This document shows, piece after piece, positions 21,325-31,745 of a stretch of DNA of 37,123 nt. A program made the position numbers and the translations under genes. Origin of the DNA: Liolophura sinensis (lineage: Eukaryota; Mollusca; Polyplacophora; Chitonida; Chitonidae); assembly GCF_032854445.1 (NCBI RefSeq), contig NW_027018346.1, positions 1 through 37,123 of the forward strand, read 5' to 3'. The first letter of the stretch is position 1. The number at the start of each line of letters is the position of its first letter. Below the pieces are notes generated by a model. It searched no databases. It was not told the origin of the DNA and saw nothing but the letters and a program-made list of their open reading frames with translations.

Positions 21325-23514
21325 ATGCGCAATTGGGCCAGGCATCTCCAGGTGTTGAAAAATTGTAAATTTCCTTGGTTTCCATGGAGTAAGAGCCGTT
21401 GCTGGGCACGTGATTTTGACATAATTGATCATTCAATTGTGGCTACAGCCAAAAGTATTGGTCGGAGAGCAACGCGGTTTGCACCATTCGATTTCTCGTC
21501 ACAAAATACGTCGGATTAGCCTCTTACCAGCAGCATTGGAAGATTTTTTCCACTTTTGGATTTTTGCCTGGTCCTTTTGCTAATTGAAATCGGCTACATG
21601 TACTATGTACCATCGCGACTGGTCATTACTATATTCAACTTTTGATTATAAGTTATGTGCCCTTCGGTAGCCCAGAAGACGTCAAATCTTTGGGCCAAGC
21701 CCATTTAACTCACCCAGCAAATGTCTTACTTCTAAGTCGAAGATAAACTCAATGTCTTTATCTACATGTAGAAAAACCACACCATTTTTAAATAAAAACC
21801 ACAAGATACTTAATAGAGTCTGCTGTAAAAAGTACAATTGAACACTGACCCACATCAATAAGGTGCCAAAAGATGCGCAATTGGGCCAGGCATCTCCAGC
21901 TGTTGAAAAATTGTAAATTTCCTTGGTTTCCATGGAGTAAGAGCCGTTGCTGGGCACGTGAATTTGACATAATTGATCATTTAATTGTGGCTACAGCCAA
22001 AAGTATTGGTTGGAGAGCAACGCGGTTTGCACCATTCGATTTCTCGTCACAAAATACGTCGGATTAGCCTCTTACCAGCAGCATTGGAACATTTTTTCCA
22101 CTTTTGGATTTTTGCCTGGTCCTTTTGCTAATTGAAATCGGCTACATGTACTATGTACCATCGCGACTGGTCATTACTATATTCAACTTTTGATTATAAG
22201 TTATGTGCCCTTCGGTAGCCCAGAAGACGTCAAATCTTTGGGCCAAGCCCATTTAACTCACCCAGCAAATGTCTTACTTCTAAGTCGAAGATAAACTCAA
22301 TGTCTTTATCTACATGTAGAAAAACCACACCATTTTTATATAAAAAACACAAGGTACTTGATACAGTCTGCTGTAAAAAGTACAATTGAACACTGACCCA
22401 CATCAATAAGGTGCAAAAAGATGCGCAATTGGGTCAGGCATCTCCAGCTGTTGAAAAATTGCAAATTTCCTTGGTTTCCATGGAGTAAGAGCCGTTGCTG
22501 GGCACGTGATTTTGACATAAATGATGATTCAATTGTGGCTACAGCCAAAAGTATTGGTCGGAGAGCAACGCGGTTTGCACCATTCGATTTCTCGTCACAA
22601 AATACGTCGGATTAGCCTCTTACCAGCACGATTGGAGCATTTTTTTACTTTTGGATTTTTGCCTGGTCCTTTTGCTAATTGAAATCGGCTACATGTACTA
22701 TGTACCATCGCGACTGGTCATTACTATATTCAACTTTTGATTATAAGTTATGTGCCCTTCGGTAGCCCAGAAGACGTCAAATCTTTGGGCCAAGCCCATT
22801 TAACTCACCCAGCAAATGTCTTACTTCTAAGTCGAAGATAAACTCAATGTCTTTATCTACATGTAGGAAAACCACACCATTTTTAAATAAAAACCACAAG
22901 ATACTTAATAGAGTCTGCTGTAAAAAGTACAATTGAACACTGACCCACATCAATAAGGTGCCAAAAGATGCGCAATTGGGCCAGGCATCTCCAGGTGTTG
23001 AAAAATTGTAAATTTCCTTGGTTTCCATGGAGTAAGAGCCGTTGCTGGGCACGTGATTTTGACATAATTGATCATTCAATTGTGGCTACAGCCAAAAGTA
23101 TTGGTCGGAGAGCAACGCGGTTTGCACCATTCGATTTCTCGTCACAAAATACGTCGGATTAGCCTCTTACCAGCAGCATTGGAAGATTTTTTCCACTTTG
23201 GATTTTTGCCTGGTCCTTTTGCTAATTGAAATCGGCTACATGTACTATGTACCATCGCGACTGGTCATTACTATATTCAACTTTTGATTATAAGTTATGT
23301 GCCCTTCGGTAGCCCAGAAGACGTCAAATCTTTGGGCCAAGCCCATTTAACTCACCCAGCAAATGTCTTACTTCTAAGTCGAAGATAAACTCAATGTCTT
23401 TATCTACATGTAGAAAAACCACACCATTTTTAAATAAAAACCACAAGATACTTAATAGAGTCTGCTGTAAAAAGTACAATTGAACACTGACCCACATCAA
23501 TAAGGTGCCAAAAG

Positions 23515-24063
23515 ATGCGCAATTGGGCCAGGCATCTCCAGGTGTTGAAAAATTGTAAATTTCCTTGGTTTCCATGGAGTAAGAGCCGTTGCTGGGCACG
23601 TGATTTTGACATAATTGATCATTTAATTGTGGCTACAGCCAAAAGTATTGGTTGGAGAGCAACGCGGTTTGCACCATTCGATTTCTCGTCACAAAATACG
23701 TCGGATTAGCCTCTTACCAGCAGCATTGGAACATTTTTTCCACTTTTGGATTTTTGCCTGGTCCTTTTGCTAATTGAAATCGGCTACATGTACTATGTAC
23801 CATCGCGACTGGTCATTACTATATTCAACTTTTGATTATAAGTTATGTGCCCTTCGGTAGCCCAGAAGACGTCAAATCTTTGGGCCAAGCCCATTTAACT
23901 CACCCAGCAAATGTCTTACTTCTAAGTCGAAGATAAAACTCAATGTCTTTATCTACATGTAGAAAAACCACACCATTTTTAAATAAAAACCACAAGATAC
24001 TTAATAGAGTCTGCTGTAAAAAGTACAATTGAACACTGACCCACATCAATAAGGTGCCAAAAG
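23515..24063 (+). repeat. Hybrid unit S (Q head, R body)
   Basis: The head carries the Q markers CAGGTG and GTGATTTTG. Then come the R markers ATTGATCATTT and GGTTGGAG, so the switch is between about +86 and +113. The same hybrid is present at 15841, 18584 and 35036, always in the slot before the block's next P or hybrid unit, so it was formed once and copied with its block. Here it sits directly before a unit with a reciprocal composition. Confidence 0.75.
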
Positions 24064-24610
24064 ATGCGCAATTGGGCCAGGCATCTCCAGCTGTTGAAAA
24101 ATTGTAAATTTCCTTGGTTTCCATGGAGTAAGAGCCGTTGCTGGGCACGTGATTTTGACATAATTGATCATTCAATTGTGGCTACAGCCAAAAGTATTGG
24201 TCGGAGAGCAACGCGGTTTGCACCATTCGATTTCTCGTCACAAAATACGTCGGATTAGCCTCTTACCAGCAGCATTGGAAGATTTTTTCCACTTTTGGAT
24301 TTTTGCCTGGTCCTTTTGCTAATTGAAATCGGCTACATGTACTATGTACCATCGCGACTGGTCATTACTATATTCAACTTTTGATTATAAGTTATATGCC
24401 CTTCGGTAGCCAGAAGACGTCAAATCTTTGGGCCAAGCCCATTTAACTCACCCAGCAAATGTCTTACTTCTAAGTCGAAGATAAACTCAATGTCTTTATC
24501 TACATGTAGAAAAACCACACCATTTTTAAATAAAAACCACAAGATACTTAATAGAGTCTGCTGTAAAAAGTACAATTGAACACTGACCCACATCAATAAG
24601 GTGCCAAAAG
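24064..24610 (+). repeat. Hybrid unit, R head joined to Q body
   Basis: CAGCTG with TTGTAAA is the R-type head. GTGATTTTG, ATTGATCATTC and GGTCGGAG are Q-type. The switch lies between about +28 and +86. It is the only unit of this composition I found in the window and is next to an S hybrid of the opposite arrangement. Small private changes near 24395-24415 are TTATATGCCC and a lost C in GGTAGCCAGAAG. Confidence 0.7.
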
Positions 24611-25158
24611 ATGCGCAATTGGGCCAGGCATCTCCAGGTGTTGAAAAATTGTAAATTTCCTTGGTTTCCATGGAGTAAGAGCCGTTGCTGGGCACGTGAT
24701 TTTGACATAATTGATCATTCAATTGTGGCTACAGCCAAAAGTATTGGTCGGAGAGCAACGCGGTTTGCACCATTCGATTTCTCGTCACAAAATACGTCGG
24801 ATTAGCCTCTTACCAGCAGCATTGGAGCATTTTTTCCACTTTTGGATTTTTGCCTGGTCCTTTTGCTAATTGAAATCGGCTACATGTACTATGTACCATC
24901 GCGACTGGTCATTACTATATTCAACTTTTGATTATAAGTTATGTGCCCTTCGGTAGCCCAGAAGACGTCAAATCTTTGGGCCAAGCCCATTTAACTCACC
25001 CAGCAAATGTCTTACTTCTAAGTCGAAGATAAACTCAATGTCTTTATCTACATGTAGAAAAACCACACCATTTTTAAATAAAAACCACAAGATACTTAAT
25101 AGAGTCTGCTGTAAAAAGTACAATTGAACACTGACCCACATCAATAAGGTGCCAAAAG

Positions 25159-25710
25159 ATGCGCAATTGGGCCAGGCATCTCCAGGTGTTGAAAAATTGT
25201 AAATTTCCTTGGCTTCCATGGAGTAAGAGCCGTTGCTGGGCACGTGATTTTGACATAATTGATCATTCAATTGTGGCAATTGTGGCAACAGTATTGGTCG
25301 GAGGAGCTACGCGGTTTGCACCATTGGATTTCTCGTCACAAAATACGTCGGATTAGCCTCTTACCAGCAGCATTGGAACATTTTTTCCACTTTTGGATTT
25401 TTGCCTGGTCCTTTTGCTAATTGAAATCGGCTACATGTACTATGTACCATCGCGACTGGTCATTACTATATTCAACTTTTGATTATAAGTTATGTGCCCT
25501 TCGGTAGCCCAGAAGACGTCAAATCTTTGGGCCAAGCCCATTTAACTCACCCAGCAAATGTCTTACTTCTAAGTCGAAGATAAACTCAATGTCCTTTATC
25601 TACATGTAGAAAAACCACACCATTTTTATATAAAAAACACAAGGTACTTGATACAGTCTGCTGTAAAAAGTACAATTGAACACTGACCCACATCAATAAG
25701 GTGCAAAAAG
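25159..25710 (+). repeat. Variant Q' unit with 9-bp duplication (552 bp)
   Basis: CAATTGTGG is directly duplicated at 25268-25276 and 25277-25285, and the usual CTACAGCC that follows is lost, so the TGGC-TACA-GCCA inverted repeat is destroyed. This unit also has GGAGGAGCTACGCGG and CCATTGGATTTC not seen in other units, and CTTGGCTTCCATGG shared with the units at 27906, 28454 and 29552. It is the most diverged full-length unit in domain 2. Confidence 0.85.
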
Positions 25711-27905
25711 ATGCGCAATTGGGTCAGAGGCATCTCCAGCTGTTGAAAAATTGCAAATTTCCTTGGTTTCCATGGAGTAAGAGCCGTTGCTGGGCACGTG
25801 ATTTTGACATAAATGATGATTCAATTGTGGCTACAGCCAAAATTATTGGTCGGAGAGCAACGCGGTTTGCACCATTCGATTTCTCGTCACAAAATACGTC
25901 GGATTAGCCTCTTACCAGCAGCATTGGAACATTTTTTCCACTTTTGGATTTTTGCCTGGTCCTTTTGCTAATTGAAATCGGCTACATGTACTATGTACCA
26001 TCGCGACTGGTCATTACTATATTCAACTTTTGATTATAAGTTATGTGCCCTTCGGTAGCCCAGAAGACGTCAAATCTTTGGGCCAAGCCCATTTAACTCA
26101 CCCAGCAAATGTCTTACTTCTAAGTCGAAGATAAACTCAATGTCTTTATCTACATGTAGAAAAACCACACCATTTTTATATAAAAAACACAAGGTACTTG
26201 ATACAGTCTGCTGTAAAAAGTACAATTGAACACTGACCCACATCAATAAGGTGCAAAAAGATGCGCAATTGGGTCAGGCATCTCCAGCTGTTGAAAAATT
26301 GCAAATTTCCTTGGTTTCCATGGAGTAAGAGCCGTTGCTGGGCACGTGATTTTGACATAAATGATGATTCAATTGTGGCTACAGCCAAAAGTATTGGTCG
26401 GAGAGCAACGCGGTTTGCACCATTCGATTTCTCGTCACAAAATACGTCGGATTAGCCTCTTACCAGCAGCATTGGAAGATTTTTTCCACTTTTGGATTTT
26501 TGCCTGGTCCTTTTGCTAATTGAAATCGGCTACATGTACTATGTACCATCGCGACTGGTCATTACTATATTCAACTTTTGATTATAAGTTATGTGCCCTT
26601 CGGTAGCCCAGAAGACGTCACATCTTTGGGCCAAGCCCATTTAACTCACCCAGCAAATGTCTTACTTCTAAGTCGAAGATAAACTCAATGTCTTTATCTA
26701 CATGTATAAAAACCACACCATTTTTATATAAAAAACACAAGGTACTTGATACAGTCTGCTGTAAAAAGTACAATTGAACACTGACCCACATCAATAAGGT
26801 GCAAAAAGATGCGCAATTGGGTCAGGCATCTCCAGGTGTTGAAAAATTGGAAATTTCCTTGGTTTCCATGGAGTAAGAACCGTTGCTGGGCACGTGATTT
26901 TGACATAAATGATGATTCAATTGTGGCTACAGCCAAAAGTATTGGTCGGAGAGCAACGCGGTTTGCACCATTCGATTTCTCGTCACAAAATACGTCGGAT
27001 TAGCCTCTTACCAGCAGCATTGGAACATTTTTTCCACTTTTGGATTTTTGCCTGGTCCTTTTGCTAATTGAAATCGGCTACATGTACTATGTACCATCGC
27101 GACTGGTCATTACTATATTCAACTTTTGATTATAAGTTATGTGCCCTTCGGTAGCCCAGAAGACGTCAAATCTTTGGGCCAAGCCCATTTAACTCACCCA
27201 GCAAATGTCTTACTTCTAAGTCGAAGATAAACTCAATGTCTTTATCTACATGTAGAAAAACCACACCATTTTTAAATAAAAACCACAAGATACTTAATAG
27301 AGTCTGCTGTAAAAAGTACAATTGAACACTGACCCACATCAATAAGGTGCCAAAAGATGCGCAATTGGGCCAGGCATCTCCAGGTGTTGAAAAATTGTAA
27401 ATTTCCTTGGTTTCCATGGAGTAAGAGCCGTTGCTGGGCACGTGATTTTGACATAATTGATCATTCAATTGTGGCTACAGCCAAAAGTATTGGTCGGAGA
27501 GCAACGCGGTTTGCACCATTCGATTTCTCGTCACAAAATACGTCGGATTAGCCTCTTACCAGCAGCATTGGAACATTTTTTCCACTTTTGGATTTTTGCC
27601 TGGTCCTTTTGCTAATTGAAATCGGCTACATGTACTATGTACCATCGCGACTGGTCATTACTATATTCAACTTTTGATTATAAGTTACGTGCCCTTCGGT
27701 AGCCCAGAAGACGTCAAATCTTTGGGCCAAGCCCATTTAACTCACCCAGCAAATGTCTTACTTCTAAGTCGAAGATAAACTCAATGTCTTTATCTACATG
27801 TAGAAAAACCACACCATTTTTAAATAAAAAACCACAAGATACTTAATAGAGTCTGCTGTAAAAAGTACAATTGAACACTGACCCACATCAATAAGGTGCC
27901 AAAAG

Positions 27906-28453
27906 ATGCGCAATTGGGCCAGGCATCTCCAGGTGTTGAAAAATTGTAAATTTCCTTGGCTTCCATGGAGTAAGAGCCGTTGCTGGGCACGTGATTTTGA
28001 CATAAATGATGATTCAATTGTGGCTACAGCCAAAAGTATTGGTCGGAGAGCAACGCGGTTTGCACCATTCGATTTCTCGTCACAAAATACGTCGGATTAG
28101 CCTCTTACCAGCAGCATTGGAACATTTTTTCCACTTTTGGATTGTTGCCTGGTCCTTTTGCTAATTGAAATCGGCTACATGTACTATGTACCATCGCGAC
28201 TGGTCATTACTATATTCAACTTTTGATTATAAGTTATGTGCCCTTCGGTAGCCCAGAAGACGTCAAATCTTTGGGCCAAGCCCATTTAACTCACCCAGCA
28301 AATGTCTTACTTCTAAGTCGAAGATAAACTCAATGTCTTTATCTACATGTAGAAAAACCACACCATTTTTAAATAAAAACCACAAGATACTTAATAGAGT
28401 CTGCTGTGAAAAGTACAATTGAACACTGACCCACATCAATAAGGTGCCAAAAG
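27906..28453 (+). repeat. Hybrid unit, Q' head joined to P-type body
   Basis: The head has GCCAGG, CAGGTG, TTGTAAA and the Q'-specific GGCTTCCATGG. From about +95 it has the P-type AAATGATGATTC and an intact GGCTACAGCC. The switch point therefore lies between about +55 and +100. It follows an AAATAAAAAACC tail, as Q-type units do, so only the interior was exchanged. Confidence 0.75.
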
Positions 28454-29003
28454 ATGCGCAATTGGGCCAGGCATCTCCAGGTGTTGAAAAATTGTAAATT
28501 TCCTTGGCTTCCATGGAGTAAGAGCCGTTGCTGGGCACGTGATTTTGACATAATTGATCATTCAATTGTGGCAATTGTGGCAAAAGTATTGGTTGGAGAG
28601 CAACGCGGTTTGCACCATTCGATTTCTCGTCACAAAATACGTCGGATTAGCCTCTTACCAGCAGCATTGGAACATTTTTTCCACTTTTGGATTTTTGCCT
28701 GATTCTTTTGCTAATTGAAATCGGCTACATGTACTATGTACCATCGCGACTGGTCATTACTATATTCAACTTTTGATTATAAGTTATGTGCCCTTCGGTA
28801 GCCCAGAAGACGTCAAATCTTTGGGCCAAGCCCGTTTAACTCACCCAGCAAATGTCTTACTTCTAAGTCGAAGATAAACTCAATGTCTTTATCTACATGT
28901 AGAAAAACCACACCATTTTTAAATAAAAACCACAAGATACTTAATAGAGTCTGCTGTAAAAAGTACAACTGAACACTGACCCACATCAATAAGGTGCCAA
29001 AAG
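28454..29003 (+). repeat. Variant Q' unit with 9-bp duplication (550 bp)
   Basis: CAATTGTGG is duplicated at 28563-28571 and 28572-28580, followed by CAAAAGTATTGG. The TGGC-TACA-GCCA inverted repeat is absent. It has GGCTTCCATGG and GGTTGGAG. A small private change, GCCTGATTCTTTTGC for GCCTGGTCCTTTTGC, lies near 28700, and the preceding sequence carries CTGTGAAAAG. Confidence 0.85.
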
Positions 29004-29551
29004 ATGCGCAATTGGGCCAGGCATCTCCAGGTGTTGAAAAATTGTAAATTTCCTTGGTTTCCATGGAGTAAGAGCCGTTGCTGGGCACGTGATTTTGACA
29101 TAATTGATCATTCAATTGTGGCTACAGCCAAAAGTATTGGTTGGAGAGCAACGCGGTTTGCACCATTCGATTTCTCGTCACAAAATACGTCGGATTAGCC
29201 TCTTACCAGCAGCATTGGAACATTTTTTCCACTTTTGGATTTTTGCCTGGTCCTTTTGCTAATTGAAATCGGCTACATGTACTATGTACCATCGCGACTG
29301 GTCATTACTATATTCAACTTTTGATTATAAGTTATATGCCCTTCGGTAGCCCAGAAGACGTCAAATCTTTGGGCCAAGCCCATTTAACTCACCCAGCAAA
29401 TGTCTTACTTCTAAGTCGAAGATAAACTCAATGTCTTTATCTACATGTAGAAAAACCACACCATTTTTAAATAAAAACCACAAGATACTTAATAGAGTCT
29501 GCTGTAAAAAGTACAATTGAACACTGACCCACATCAATAAGGTGCCAAAAG

Positions 29552-30101
29552 ATGCGCAATTGGGCCAGGCATCTCCAGGTGTTGAAAAATTGTAAATTTC
29601 CTTGGCTTCCATGGAGTAAGAGCCGTTGCTGGGCACGTGATTTTGACATAATTGATCATTCAATTGTGGCAATTGTGGCAACAGTATTGGTTGGAGAGCA
29701 ACGCGGTTTGCACCATTCGATTTCTCGTCACAAAATACGTCGGATTAGCCTCTTACCAGCAGCATTGGAACATTTTTTCCACTTTTGGATTTTTGCCTGG
29801 TCCTTTTGCTAATTGAAATCGGCTACATGTACTATGTACCATCGCGACTGGTCATTACTATATTCAACTTTTGATTATAAGTTATGTGCCCTTCGGTAGC
29901 CCAGAAGACGTCAAATCTTTGGGCCAAGCCCATTTAACTCACCCAGCAAATGTCTTACTTCTAAGTCGAAGATAAACTCAATGTCTTTATCTACATGTAG
30001 AAAAACCACACCATTTTTATATAAAAAACACAAGGTACTTGATACAGTCTGCTGTAAAAAGTACAATTGAACACTGACCCACATCAATAAGGTGCAAAAA
30101 G
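29552..30101 (+). repeat. Variant Q' unit with 9-bp duplication (550 bp)
   Basis: CAATTGTGG is duplicated at 29661-29669 and 29670-29678, followed by CAACAGTATTGG as in the unit at 25159, but with GGTTGGAG as in the unit at 28454. This intermediate combination indicates that the three Q' units descend from one event and were then reshuffled. It is followed by the same P-P pair that follows the unit at 25159. Confidence 0.85.
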
Positions 30102-31745
30102 ATGCGCAATTGGGTCAGGCATCTCCAGCTGTTGAAAAATTGCAAATTTCCTTGGTTTCCATGGAGTAAGAGCCGTTGCTGGGCACGTGATTTTGACATA
30201 AATGATGATTCAATTGTGGCTACAGCCAAAATTATTGGTCGGAGAGCAACGCGGTTTGCACCATTCGATTTCTCGTCACAAAATACGTCGGATTAGCCTC
30301 TTACCAGCAGCATTGGAACATTTTTTCCACTTTTGGATTTTTGCCTGGTCCTTTTGCTAATTGAAATCGGCTACATGTACTATGTACCATCGCGACTGGT
30401 CATTACTATATTCAACTTTTGATTATAAGTTATGTGCCCTTCGGTAGCCCAGAAGACGTCAAATCTTTGGGCCAAGCCCATTTAACTCACCCAGCAAATG
30501 TCTTACTTCTAAGTCGAAGATAAACTCAATGTCTTTATCTACATGTAGAAAAACCACACCATTTTTATATAAAAAACACAAGGTACTTGATACAGTCTGC
30601 TGTAAAAAGTACAATTGAACACTGACCCACATCAATAAGGTGCAAAAAGATGCGCAATTGGGTCAGGCATCTCCAGCTGTTGAAAAATTGCAAATTTCCT
30701 TGGTTTCCATGGAGTAAGAGCCGTTGCTGGGCACGTGATTTTGACATAAATGATGATTCAATTGTGGCTACAGCCAAAAGTATTGGTCGGAGAGCAACGC
30801 GGTTTGCACCATTCGATTTCTCGTCACAAAATACGTCGGATTAGCCTCTTACCAGCAGCATTGGAAGATTTTTTCCACTTTTGGATTTTGCCTGGTCCTT
30901 TTGCTAATTGAAATCGGCTACATGTACTATGTACCATCGCGACTGGTCATTACTATATTCAACTTTTGATTATAAGTTATGTGCCCTTCGGTAGCCCAGA
31001 AGACGTCAAATCTTTGGGCCAAGCCATTTAACTCACCCAGCAAATGTCTTACTTCTAAGTCGAAGATAAACTCAATGTCTTTATCTACATGTAGAAAAAC
31101 CACACCATTTTTAAATAAAAACCACAAGATACTTAATAGAGTCTGCTGTAAAAAGTACAATTGAACACTGACCCACATCAATAAGGTGTTAAAAGATGCG
31201 CAATTGGGCCAGGCATCTCCAGGTGTTGAAAAATTGTAAATTTCCTTGGTTTCCATGGAGTAAGAGCCGTTGCTGGGCACGTGATTTTGACATAATTGAT
31301 CATTCAATTGTGGCTACAGCCAAAAGTATTGGTCGGAGAGCAACGCGGTTTGCACCTTTCGATTTCTCGTCACAAAATACGTCGGATTAGCCTCTTACCA
31401 GCAGCATTGGAGCATTTTTTCCACTTTTGGATTTTTGCCTGGTCCTTTTGCTAATTGAAATCGGCTACATGTACTATGTACCATCGCGACTGGTCATTAC
31501 TATATTCAACTTTTGATTATAAGTTATGTGCCCTTCGGTAGCCCAGAAGACGTCAAATCTTTGGGCCAAGCCCATTTAACTCACCCAGCAAATGTCTTAC
31601 TTCTAAGTCGAAGATAAACTCAATGTCTTTATCTACATGTAGAAAAACCACACCATTTTTAAATAAAAACCACAAGATACTTAATAGAGTCTGCTGTAAA
31701 AAAGTACAAATTGAACACTGACCCACATCAATAAGGTGCCAAAAG

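Larger units (their letters stand above)
21325..24610 (+). repeat. Units 40-45, trimer HOR continuing into paired hybrids
   Basis: Starts are 21325 Q, 21873 R, 22421 P, 22968 Q, 23515 S and 24064 (R/Q hybrid). Together with 20229 R and 20777 P, the order R P Q R P Q S repeats that of 12553-16390, making a third partial copy of the 9-unit block. The copy then departs: instead of the CAGCTTTTG P unit, it continues with a unit that is R-like at +28 (CAGCTG) but Q-like from +86 on (GATTTT, GATCATTC, GGTCGG). Q units at 21325 and 22968 and the hybrid at 24064 share GGAAGATTTT. Confidence 0.75.
24611..31745 (+). repeat. Units 46-58, region where the trimer order is lost
   Basis: Starts are 24611 Q, 25159 Q', 25711 P, 26261 P, 26809 P-like, 27357 Q, 27906 Q'/P hybrid, 28454 Q', 29004 Q, 29552 Q', 30102 P, 30650 P and 31196 Q. 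No R unit occurs. The series Q'-P-P at 25159-26808 recurs at 29552-31195, including the private CCAAAATTATTGG in the first P and GGAAGATTTT in the second, so an 8-unit offset of about 4.39 kb is present. The unit at 26809 has a domain-1-like head (CAGGTG, TTGGAAATTT) on a domain-2 body, and its preceding tail has the unique CATGTATAAAAACC. Confidence 0.75.

Noticed and set aside
30927-31307. Longest open frame, 126 codons on the minus strand
   Set aside because: It is an ordinary 91-100-codon minus-strand frame extended by a one-base loss (AAGCCATTT for AAGCCCATTT near 31021). Other units stop earlier. Hydrophobic stretches come from A/T-rich DNA, and no family match is evident.
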